From Amphibalanus amphitrite (taxonomy: Eukaryota > Arthropoda > Thecostraca > Balanomorpha > Balanidae): DNA of 64,000 nt. This document shows positions 33,687 through 44,445 of this stretch, in pieces. The translations under genes were made by a program, and so were the position numbers. A model generated the notes under the pieces. That model saw only the letters and a list, made by a program, of their open reading frames with translations. It was not told the origin of the DNA and searched no databases. Position 1 is the stretch's first letter; each line of letters starts with the position of its first letter. The stretch is from the NCBI RefSeq assembly GCF_019059575.1, contig NW_024881535.1:496001-560000 (forward strand), read 5' to 3'.

Positions 33687-34872
33687 CTTTTAACCCGCGC
33701 AGTGCTGGTGGTCTGAGTTTTCCGTGTCGTGCTAGGGGGGGGGGGGAGGTCACGTCCCCTCGTCTAACTCGGCTCCTAGGTCGCGTAGAACTAGAGACAC
33801 ACGGTAAGCGGTTTTCTAGGTTAGGTCAAATAAGGTCAGGTCACCAAAGGTCATCAAAGGTAAAATGTTGCCTATTTCAACAATTTTCGAAACGCCGGCA
33901 CATAGCTCGGAAACCAATGGAGCTATAGTGCCGCGGTAAAGCGCATTCAATAGCCCTTTCAAAGGTGCTTCTGTGAACTGCCCTCAGAATTGACCTCTGG
34001 TCAACGGTCTAGCCTCCAGAGGGCAAAAACTCTAAAAATAGCAGTTTTACGAACAATGTTTTCCTGCAATAGCTTTTGACTCAAGAGAGGCTCGACATTA
34101 CGTTTGCCAGCATCGCGTTTCTGTCGTCGAGACGCGTCGAATGGACTATAGGATGACCTTGAAAGGTAATTTTGATAATTTGACCTCAGGTCAAGGTCAT
34201 GACCTCACCGGGAAATGTCATGTTGCATATCAGTCGATCTGTATCGTCGAGCTGAACACAACGGAGGTGTTTTTATCGTTCTAGCATATGTATCTATCAA
34301 AAGTTATTTTCAAAAAACTGTTCAGGACCTTTCATGACCTGGGATGACCTGTGGGACACAATGAATGGTCACAAGTGCAATTTTCTTATTCAGTGTGTTG
34401 ATTTTACATGTATCCTAATGCTTGCGATTGTCTAGAATGGCGCTCGTCCAAAAGCCTTTCAGTTGTCTCACATAAACTTAGGTATACCTACCCGGTATAC
34501 CTAATGGAGATTGGAGAGGTCGCAAAACTGACTTGACCTTAGCCCACAAATATCAAAATTCCAAGATATACATTTCATGAATATTGTTGCTTTCATCAAT
34601 CGCTGACAGTTTCAAAGCGACCGTTCTGTCGGTATAGCAATGGTGAGCATTTTAACATTCTGGGGTTAGGTCACTTGTCATGACCTGGTGACCTGCCGTT
34701 GCATGACCCGGGCCTGACACTTTCACAACATGTGCAAAAAAGGTGCATGATAATGTGTGCTGAAAACGGCGGCGCTGCGCACAGCTGTTTTTCAGATACT
34801 TTTGCGAAAAACCTGAGGGGGAGCATGACAACGTCCCATACCACGGCGCGGGTTCGACGACTCTCGATTTTA
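33687..34872. mobile_element. TTAA element copy E (degraded, inverted relative to A)
   Basis: The left end reads TTAACCCGCGCAGTG with a G run just inside (33734-33746). The right part matches the left part of copy A in reverse complement (CCTCAGGTTTTTCGC type) and ends near CGGCGCGGG at 34843-34851, where TTAA appears changed to TTCG. The core is rich in AGGTCA/TGACCT. It interrupts the GGCGCC array. Confidence 0.7.
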
Positions 34873-37005
34873 ACGACGGTTTGGCGCCCCTTCGTATGAA
34901 GCGCCCCCAGATTGCCAGGTCGCCCCTATTTTGACTTGCCGCCCCCCCCCCCCTCCCGAAAAATCCTGGATCCGCCCCTGTCTCACAACTTGTATATCTG
35001 GGAATTTTTTAAGGTAACATGAGGTCAGGTCGGTCACGTGACATCACTACATTATAAGTCAATGGGGAAATATAAAAACTGTTATTTTGGCGCCGAGAAT
35101 TATCTAAAACTATCTCACGTACATGGTATCGTGATTCCATGCACTCCTTGCAAAATCCAATGCTTCACTTTTGCATTGTTAACCTTGCGTGACGTCAGTT
35201 ATGACGTCACTAGGGTCGTACGAGTTTTTCGTCAATAACTCCCGATGAAATGGAGCTAGAGAGTCGGGAAAGCCACCAATGGACTCGGGAAGACCTTCCA
35301 ATCGAATGATATGCCATATGATACCCTTTGCCCAGCTTCGTGACCTGAGGGGCTCTGACCTGACCTTGACCCGAGGTCAACTACTAAGTTGACCTCACCC
35401 TAGCAAAAAGTATACCATTCGATGCAACTGAGCTAGGCGAACACAATGATGCCAAAATCGTGGCTCTGCGGCCATTTTTTGCGAAGTTATTTACTAAAAA
35501 CCGAACCCGTAACTTCAGTCACTTGACCTGACCTCAAACGCTACCGGTTAACCTGAGACCTTAAAATCGGGTACCAATCGCTGCGACTTGTAACGGCACA
35601 CACGCATGTTTTTTCCGCGAGGCTCTAGCTCCATTAGAAGCGAAACGGCGTGCTGGGGTCGTGTCAACCCCTCCGAAACCCATTTTGTCTGCGGGAAAAT
35701 GAGGAACTTATAGAAAGAACACCTTTCTAATTTTTTGCATGTCGATTTGCAATGACATGAAGTTTATTTTGAAAAAAATAAAAATGTGAAAAATTTTGGT
35801 CCCAAAAGTCATTAGAAGCAAATGAAAAAAGATTAAGGTTTTTGCTCAACAATGAAAATTTTTCTTTGGAATTTTTAAATAGTAATATTAATTTTTGATT
35901 CATCGCAAGCTTAATGTTGTTTACGTTTTGTTGGTTGCTTAACCCGTTCTTGAGTTATAGGCCAACAAACTCACCGTTACAAACCGAGGTTAAAAAAATG
36001 TAATGCAATATAACTCAAAAAGTTTTGATCTGAGAAGTCTTATATTTTGCCAGGCGTCTTTGGGGCCTATGATTACCCCTAGGACCGATTTTCATTAAAA
36101 TCTGAGAGATGAGGGTGACGGGCGTGGTACGATCTATCGTGGAATGCCCCAGCTACCCATTGGTAAACGCAGAATCACCCCATCAATGCGTTAAAGCGCC
36201 AACCTTGCACCAACTTCCTCCTTCCCACCTGACCCCATCCTAGCGACCCCTGGCAACAAGCGGCCACCATTTATCCCGTCCTAATTGATCTTATCACCGG
36301 GTCGGCAACAGGCCGTCCCTGGCGGTGGCGGCCCCGGGAAACACACAAACACCTGCCCACGCCGCCACCGGGGATCACTGAGGAAGTCGGGGGAGGGCGG
36401 GCTGCAGCATCGCCGCGGCGACACGACAGCTACGAACGTGTCCAGGGGAGTGCATTTAGGTCGGGGAAGGTCTGGGTCGAAAATGCAATTGCACATGCAA
36501 TAGAATGCTAATTGGAACCTCATTACGTAAATGAATAAACAATCCTTTGTTACCTAAAATGATTTTAAAATGTCCTTGCTTCTTCGGGTATTGATAATTA
36601 AAAATATATGGTCTAAAATAATTATAAGTTACAGCAATTCGTCTAAACCTACAATCAGGCCAAACGGCCATCATCATTCGTGCCACCCCAACGCCCATGC
36701 CGCTACCCCCGTCCCGTCCTTGACCGTGACCTTGAACTCTGACGTCACGGCGCCCCGGGCTATGGGCGAACGGTGACTGGCCGCAGGCCACCCTAGCTCC
36801 GCCCCCACGGGGAATCGCCTCTGAGTAATCCCCTCCTGACAACTGTCTAATGCTCATGACTAACACGGGGAGAACACGGGCCAAAACCAACGGATGGACC
36901 GATGTTACGGACGGCTTGTTGATAGTCTGATCACCAAACTACGGACAGAAATCAACTCGCCGGAGACAAGCCTCGAGAAAGAACGACAAAAGGAAGGTGT
37001 ATAAT

Positions 37006-37086
37006 TGTCCTAATGAGTTGATGATGATGATTTGGCGTTTTAGGGCGCACCAGCAACGAGGCTATATGGCTGTCCTAATGAGTTGA
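37006..37086 (-). mobile_element. Very short 5'-truncated non-LTR retrotransposon insertion
   Basis: TGTCCTAATGAGTTGA is directly repeated at 37006-37021 and 37071-37086, a 16-bp target duplication. The 49 bases between, read on the minus strand, end in CGCCAAATCATCATCA, an ATC-type tail typical of some LINE and SINE 3' ends. Confidence 0.7.
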
Positions 37087-38389
37087 CTACCTACATCATA
37101 AGATATTTACTACAGAACGAAGAGGCACCTAAAATACCAATACCATCGTAAAAAATGATTGAGATATGGGATTCGGGACTAACAGCATAACGCATTACTG
37201 CTTCGTATGATAATCCAATCCAATACAAAAGTATTTTCCAGTGATGTCTCAATCTCCTTTTAGAGTAAGCCAGACTAGGAAAGAACCAATACGAAATTAT
37301 CGGCTAGGCATCGGGTGTGGAGTTCAGCAAATGGGCATCGGTCTCTAAGCTTTTCCCGATACCCCCTCTGACAGAAGCTAAAGATGCGCTGAAAGCCTGA
37401 AAGATCCTATAGGAAATGCAGACCGCATTGTCGTTTTTCAATTACATTCCCAAGTTAGTTAGGCTAAGGACATGGGCTGAACACAGCAGCGATAGCACAT
37501 ATAGCACGAACTGTCGAATTAAAAATTCGCATGTCGCCATAACTATGTTTTATGATCGTAAAAGTACCTATAAGCTACAAAGAAATAGGCTAAATAAAAC
37601 TACATAAAAATGAAAAACTATTCACCCTATGGTCACGCTGTCCGGCAGACGCGTGTCTGGCAGGAGCTAACGGAAGCTGGCGGGCAAAGTTACGCCGAAC
37701 ATCAGCAACTGTCGGACACTGTTTATAGACGTGCTGGGTGCGGGATAAGAGCGGGGGCAGCGGGTTTCGGTCTGAGACTGAACGGAGGAATTCAAACATT
37801 GCTGCTTGTTCAGGGTTTTTGAGGGTTTGTACTATGTAGGGTTCTAGCAGTATGTAGGGTTGACGTAACATCCAGGACCTGACTATAAATGGTCACTGCT
37901 AATTTCAAAGCAGTATTTTCCTTTGCATGGCAGCATAGCTTGCCAGCACATCACATCAAATCAGATCAATGATGGCAATTTGTGCCTCGGTAATCATCTG
38001 ATAAATTCAGAACTTTATTGCAAAAGTTTAAAGTTCAAGTTCAAATAATCTGTAAAAAAACGACCTACTCAATGAGCCTGTAATGCAGAGTGCACATAGT
38101 ATTTTGCAATTATATTGAAAATCAGTGGCTGCAGTTGATTTGTCTGGGCAAATCAACTCAAACTGGCAAAAAAAATCAAACTGGCTACAGTTGATTTGTC
38201 TGGTGTCCCCCCCCCCCAAACTTTGCCCGCCACACTAACACTGCACAGCACACACGTAACAAATTACTGCTGATAAGTATGAGATGAGCCAGCCTGGCTC
38301 ATGAGGTTTCACATTGGTTAGGTACCTATCATTTATCACATGGTTGGTAAGACATGTGGGACACTTGAAAAATAAAGCATGCATGACCA

Positions 38390-38580
38390 GAGGCCAGTTT
38401 TACCAACAGAAAAATAGCCGCCTGTAACAATTTTTTGCCTTCAGACTGCTTCACATACAAGCGTAAATGGTAAAGCCTTGTACGCTTACGTGCCCATCGT
38501 GTTTACGCTCCGTATGTGAAGCAGTCTTTAGGCAAAAAATTCTAACAGGTGGCTATTTTTCTGTTGGCAAAACTGGCCTC
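38390..38580. mobile_element. Foldback MITE, GAGGCCAGTTTT ends
   Basis: The two halves are inverted copies with a few mismatches over about 80 bases each (GAGGCCAGTTTT, CAACAGAAAAATAGCC, TTTTTTGCC on the left; their complements on the right). No target duplication was identified. Confidence 0.75.
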
Positions 38581-39792
38581 AGCATAGGTACCTAACATCA
38601 GTTTATCAGGCTGCAGTCCTTCACAAACCTTAAAACCCCTTTCAGGAGACCTGTGACTTGTGAGAAGTTTTGAAACATAGGAAATATGCGAAAGTAGCAA
38701 ACAGGTGAGTGTAATTCGAGCGTTGTATCCCGAACTGGGAGGGGCCGGCTTCGTTTAAAACTTTATCTAAACTTTCGAGCTCATGCGAGAATCAAAGCCG
38801 AACCAAAACAGTAGCGCTGGCATGCAAATGAACAGCGGTTTGAATAAAAAAGCAGACCAACACACCTTTGAAGCAGACCTATGAAGAATATCGCTCGCAG
38901 TCTCTCCGGATTCAGGACGCCACGGTTCACAACCACGAAACGCACGTCACCAAAGTTCACGAACTATGCAGCGCAGTATTGCAGTAATGGCGGCCAACGT
39001 TATCGCTTTTCACGCTTTTGTCTTCGACACGCTACAATCGCAAGCAACTCACTTGTTGAATTTGGTAGCATTGTGCTCCTGGAATGAAGGAATTCCTTTA
39101 CCAACGGCTTTTACCTACTCTCCAACATGGCTGCAATGAGGGATGCATTTACATGGTAATTGACCTTGCAATAGCGAGCGATAATATTAGTTAAAAAATT
39201 GAACGTTCACCCCAGAGGAATATGTTCTCTTGGATCTGCCGTCCCGGTGTCAAAGTGAGCCTCGACACCGGCAGGCCGTAGGAATAGTAAAGTAATCTTG
39301 GGCCGTAGGCCATGCGCCGGCGCGTGAACGGGGATAGACCAAACGTTAGCACTTAGCCGCCAGGGAATTACAGAGGACGATGCAATGTATGGAAAATTGG
39401 GGGTCGTTGACACCGTGTTGACAATGGCGTCCCTTGACACATCACACAGTATCCCGTAGGTAGGTACTGCACATCTTAGATGAGCCTTTATTTTAGATAA
39501 CGATCATTTTATCATTTTAGATAATGAGAATAAAGTATCGTATTCGGTATTTATTTTCCCATTACGGTATCTCAATTTGATTACATGAAATTTGCTAATA
39601 CCTAATTCACGAAGACGGCAATTTCTAGACACCAGAACGCGGTAAAATAAGGGAGAGACAATCAGGGAATTGCTTTTTTGGCGTACGGGCGTCCCTCGTT
39701 CAGACAAATCGTAAATACAGACATATCGAAAATCTTTCCGAATATTTGTAAGTAGCTCTGTTCTACACTAAAAGAGCAAAAAGTCTTGACCC

Positions 39793-40781
39793 TTAACCCT
39801 TTTTTGCGATAGCTCCGAACACGCTGGCGATAGAGAGCTGAAACTTGGCATACCTGACCTTTGATTCAAGCCGGATCTTTTGACACCAGCTGCATTTTTG
39901 GGTCAGGTCAGGTCACTGACCTATGACGTCATAAGTGAACCTCTGCAAGGCCTTCAGATGTCGCAACTTCGCAACGCCCTCACTGCCAGAGGAGATGTCA
40001 CAGGGAAATGAAACTTGCAGGATCTAGTATCCATTATGAGTCTCACAACTTGTATATCTCGGATTTTTCCTAAAGGTCATATGAGGTCAGGTCGTTTTCG
40101 TGACCTCAACATTATAAGTCAATGGGGAAAAATGAAAACTGCTATTCTGGCGCCGGGAACGATCTCCAACTATCTCAAGCACACAGAATCGTGATTTGAT
40201 GCACTCCTTGCAAGGTTAGATGCGTCACTTTTGCAATGTTGACCTTGCGTGACGTCATTTATGATGTCATCAAGGTCATATTCGTTTTTCGTTAATAACT
40301 CTTGATCAAATTGAGCTAGCGAGTCGGGGAAGCCACCAATGGACTCAGGAAGACCTGTCAAATCGAATGATATGCGACATGACCTCTTTCGACCATCTTC
40401 GTGACCTGGGGGTGCTGACCTGACCTTGACCTGAGGTCAACACCCCAAGTTGACCTGACCCGAACAAAAAGTATATCATTCGACGCGCCTGAGCGAGGCG
40501 AACACGATGCTGCCAAAATCGCGGCTCACCGGCCGTTTTTTGCGAAGTTATTCACCAAAAACTGAACCGTACCTTGGGGCACTTGACCTGACCTCAGAGG
40601 TCACCGGTTGACCTAGGACCTTAAAATCGGGTACCAATCTCTGCGTCTCGTAACGGCGCACACGCTCGTTTTTTCCGCGACGCGCCAGCTCCACCAGGGG
40701 CGAAACAGCGAGGGGGGGTCGTACCCCCCCCCCCCTCGGCCGGCGCGTATGTAGAAAACCAATAGGTCCGGCGAGGGTTAA
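39793..40781. mobile_element. TTAA element copy G
   Basis: 39797-40777 lies between TTAA sites. The right end has a G-run/C-run hairpin (GGGGGTCGTACCCCC at about 40714) and finishes GGCGAGGG. The left end begins CCCTTTTTTGCG and lacks the G run. The core shares ATTATAAGTCAATGGGG (40111-40127) with A and F and is rich in AGGTCA/TGACCT. Confidence 0.72.
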
Positions 40782-43507
40782 TACGAAGAAAATATATTTT
40801 AGCATACATCTTTGACACGAGCAGTACACATGAAACGGGCGACGCGTATAGGTTACCGCATTTATTTTTAAATCGCATATAGACCGACGTGTTATTAATC
40901 TTAAATCACAACTGAAACCACAAAAGACGCCCAACACACCTTAAAACGCCAAAGACTGCATGTAGTTTTTAGCCGCTATTAGCTATACCAGATGCTACTG
41001 GTCAGTGGTCAGAAAAATAAGGTGAAACAATTCGGGACGCCGTTGCATTGTGAGCAAACTGTTAAAAACAAACACCACAAGCCTGCATATATTATTCGCC
41101 TGATTATGTCATTTCTGGTGGAAAAGGCCTTTACTTCAGCATCAATAAGAACGAACATCGTCCGCAATTAAAACACAGGCATTTATGATTGTATAATAAA
41201 TAAGCATGAAAGGAACTAGCGCAGTCAGATATTATGCACCTAGCAGCATTTCCAATGTTCACAAACACGTAATAAGAATACGTCACTTTCTGGTTTAAAA
41301 GTGATAATCGACGCATATTAAACATGTCAGAGTATAGAGCGAACAGAAGCAGTTACCGGGAAAAGCAGTGCAGTTAAAACTCCACGTATTCCTGCGGCCA
41401 CTAAAGATGATAAAAAAACGTGTTTCATGGAACCTAGTCAAGAAGCAATATTCACAGCAGAAACTACACAAGTACAACAATGTCTCAAATCATCGCATTG
41501 TCATAAGAAAGCTAAAAAGCTGTAAGTAAAGCATGTGACCGCTTTGGACAAAGCACTTGTTTACACATCAACTATAAAAAGTCAAACTAAAGAGCACATA
41601 CAAAGGCAAAACAAATACAAACCACATACTCGGGCCTAAAAAAGCGTCATTACCCAGCGTTTCTCTCTGGCTTACAGCACATTTCACACGTTCACACGTC
41701 AATCTCACATATGTTCCGTACGCAGTCACTTCTTTTCACCCGGGGAGGTAGCTAGACAACGCGGCACTGCAGGCTGCTCAGAGGAAAGGAACAATGATTA
41801 AACCTGCCAAACCAGCTGAAAATCATCCCGCACGTACAGAAACTGAACGCATTGTCCTGAAGTAGATTCGGATAATCTCGTGAAAAAGGATAGGTTTTAC
41901 GAGTTCGCTGTGTGCGTGTTCTAAACTACCCGCACAACCGAATCGGTTACTTTTTTCAATCATGGTTTGAGTTTCTTTCACAGATAGTCGCGAAAACAGC
42001 CGTCTCCGCTATCTGGTAACCAACAGAGCCATCTGGCAAGTGGCAACACATCATTCCTACCACGTTACCCGCATACACGCGCACAAACAGCACCCGAGGC
42101 GCACAACACGCCGTTACGGCAAGGACAATATTATTGGCTGAACGAGCCACAATTACACTGAAGAGTCTCTCACACACAAAGGAGCCTGGGGAACGAGCAC
42201 GAGAGCGAACAATGCAGGCAGACGCACCGGTCGGATGTGCTCGTTTCTGGCAGAGCGGCAGAGCTCTGACGGTGGGGAGTAGAACATCCCACTTCACCAC
42301 CTGGCTACTGGTGAATACAGGTCATTCATCGCGGTATATTTATTTCCAATCCTTAAATAGCTGTTTCTAGTACCTAATTGTTGTGCAGCACCAAGAAGCT
42401 CACTGGAACCTTATAGCTGAATCTGGCACTAAAATGTTGAAATGAAGCCTTAGGTTGCCTGATTGCCTGGCCCGATAATTCAGTGATTGCTGAATCGGCG
42501 CCAGAATATTTCACCTAATTCCTTCCGCATTCCCCTACCTTTCCGCCTATTTGCGGCCCTTTTCTTGGATTAGTTTTACCAAAGGTATCAGACAGAAATT
42601 TACATTTCATTCATGGCACGCTTTTTGACGATGGAAAAAGACCATGTTCTGTAAAACGCATCAACCGAGCCAGAAACGACCAAATTTCTTAGGAAAATTA
42701 GCAACCGGAGAAATATCAATTTGGCATTTCTCCGTAGCACCAATCTTTGTCCGTGCATTTCTACGCAGATGACACATTAAAACTACCACTGTTCCTGCCA
42801 CAAAGCGTCATATACCTGCCAAATAGTCACTTGCAGTGCAGGGATGTCTTGGAATGCAGCTATAGCGCCTCGACAGTGGCGTCGCGCGAGCCCCCTGGCC
42901 CGAGACCCGTGACTTCATTCCCGCCGGCGCCGCCGCCGACTGGCGAGGCACCTGACGCACGTCTGGTGGTCTCGGCGTGTGTTAGCCTCCTGTGTGCATA
43001 TCACACTTCAGCAATGGCACTGGCAACTATGTGCACTGTGCAGACTAAGTCTTCATGGAATATTAAAAAAAAACTTGATTTGGCAGACCTGCCGTCTACT
43101 TTCCTAGTAGATGGGTGCTAGTTTCAGCATTTTAGTGCCAGACTCTAGTTTTAGAGTATACCACTCCGAATAATTAGTGCCAGTAATAACACAATTGAGC
43201 CATTTTTCGCCATTAGTACTGAATGTTTCCAAATAGGTGCTGCAAACAATTCCAGGTTGAAACAGCTATTCAGTGTCAGAAATGACTTTTCTGGGGCGCG
43301 ATTAAATGGCGGCCGTAATCATCAGAGCTGTCCATGGAACACGCCAGGCTGAGGGCTGAGGCGAAACGGAGACCGCACGGGTCTCATATTTGACTTATCG
43401 CAACGATTTATGTTAATCGGTAAGTGTAACTGTCTCTCAACGTTTAATTACGAAGCACCTTAACGGCGATAGGTGTCGTTAGCGAATAAATTCGCTCAAT
43501 TCACATT
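40782..43507. other. Intergenic sequence, nothing recognised
   Basis: AT-rich sequence with only short open frames. No splice-flanked conserved exon, RNA gene or element end was seen. Confidence 0.4.
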
Positions 43508-43516
43508 GTGCACGCC

Positions 43517-44190
43517 ATCCCTGCACTTGTTTGTTTGTTTTGTTGGGTTAGGCCCTTTCGGTCTGACAAGACCATTTCAGAGCCGGGAGGATGATAGGAT
43601 ATAGGGGGAGACATTGGTCTGGGCAGGCACCCTAGTGAGTCGCCGGGGCTGAGCCCGTCCAGAGGACAGGCCACCCAGCCCCAAGGCACTCACTGCACCC
43701 GGCTACGGGGTGCGCTCCCTCGGGAGCAGCGGTGCCGCTCCAAGGGAGCAGCCCGCATGAGATAAAGTTGCCTGTCCAGCCCGGAGGCAGCAGGAGAAGG
43801 ATTTCTGTATCCTGAGGATAGAAGCACAGAACGGTGATGATCCCTTGTTTGTTTGTTTGTTTTGTTGGGTTAGGCCCTTTCGGTCGACAAGACCATTGCA
43901 GAGCCGGAAGGATGATAGGAATTAGGGGGAGACATTGGTCTGGGCAGGCACCCTAGTGAGTCGCCGGGGCTGAGCCCGTCCAGAGGACAGGCCACCCAGC
44001 CCCAAGGCACTCACTGCACCCGGCTACGGGGTGCGCTCCCTCAGGAGCAGCGGTGCCGCTCCAAGGGAGCAGCCCGCATGAGATAAAGTTGCCTGTCCAG
44101 CCCGGAGAGGGGTTGCGGCGTGGAGGAGAAGGATTTCAGTATCCTGAGGATAGAAGCATGGAAAGGTGTGGTGATCCCTGCACTTAGTCA
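43517..44190 (-). repeat. Tandem dimer of a roughly 330-base SINE-like repeat
   Basis: Two near-identical units (about 43517-43845 and 43848-44190) start with TTTGTTTGTTTTGTTGGG on the plus strand. On the minus strand this is an A-rich CAAA-type tail, suggesting a retroposed repeat in minus orientation. No clear tRNA-like head or RNA polymerase III boxes were recognised. It lies just downstream of the exchanger stop codon. Confidence 0.7.
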
Positions 44191-44335
44191 CCTTATCTAT
44201 AGCCATCGAGCGAGCACACATCCTACCACCAAAAGGCTCGATTTGACACCCATCTCTCGGTCGGCTCATAAAGTCATGGTGTTAACTCCCGTTCATAGAT
44301 GACGCTGCCAGCGCTGTACGCCCTCTCCGTCCTCT

Positions 44336-44445
44336 TTAGCCCATGCCCGGCAGGTGGCCGTACGCCTGAAGAGACGACATCACCAAATACAGAATCCAGA
44401 GCATAAACACGAAGATACCGGAGGCGTAGCGCGGCACGGTCGGAC
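44336..44445 (-). CDS. SLC8A/Calx: NCX last exon (final helix and C-terminus)
   Basis: Encodes [20 protein letters not shown], then [15 protein letters not shown] and TAA. Joins the previous exon through a split Gly codon, restoring the conserved ELGGP of the family. Confidence 0.93.

Larger units (their letters stand above)
31751..34988. mobile_element. hAT-type element carrying a GGCGCC minisatellite
   Basis: 31759-34980 has ends CAGGCGCGGATCCAGG and, inverted, CAGGGGCGGATCCAGG, flanked by an exact 8-bp duplication TCTCACAA (31751-31758, 34981-34988). Long C and G runs sit just inside both ends. A second left-end-like copy (CAGGCGCGGATCCAG) lies at 32266-32280. The interior is a degenerate minisatellite plus a TTAA element; no transposase was seen. 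Confidence 0.85.
31474..35704. mobile_element. AGGTCA-rich element F, split by a hAT-type insertion (ends unclear)
   Basis: The right part (34981-35704) shares a core with copies A and G, including ATTATAAGTCAATGGGG at 35051-35067, and contains many AGGTCA/TGACCT words. The left part (31474-31758) resembles copy G just before the same point. No clear TTAA ends were found, so F may be a degraded relative or an integral part of the outer inverted-repeat element. Confidence 0.55.
31018..36154. mobile_element. 5.1 kb inverted-repeat element with nested insertions
   Basis: The ends are a near-identical inverted repeat beginning AGCTGGGGCATTCCACGATA. Diverged inverted similarity continues for about 450 bases (31018-31470 against 35705-36154). 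ACC directly outside both ends may be a 3-bp target duplication. Inside are an AGGTCA-rich element (F), a hAT-type element and, within that, a further TTAA element. No transposase was seen. Confidence 0.75.
36155..39792. other. Intergenic sequence with small repeats
   Basis: Contains a 49-base retro-insertion (37022-37070) and a foldback MITE (38390-38580). AGTTGATTTGTCTGG occurs twice near 38130 and 38188. No exon or RNA gene was recognised. Confidence 0.45.
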
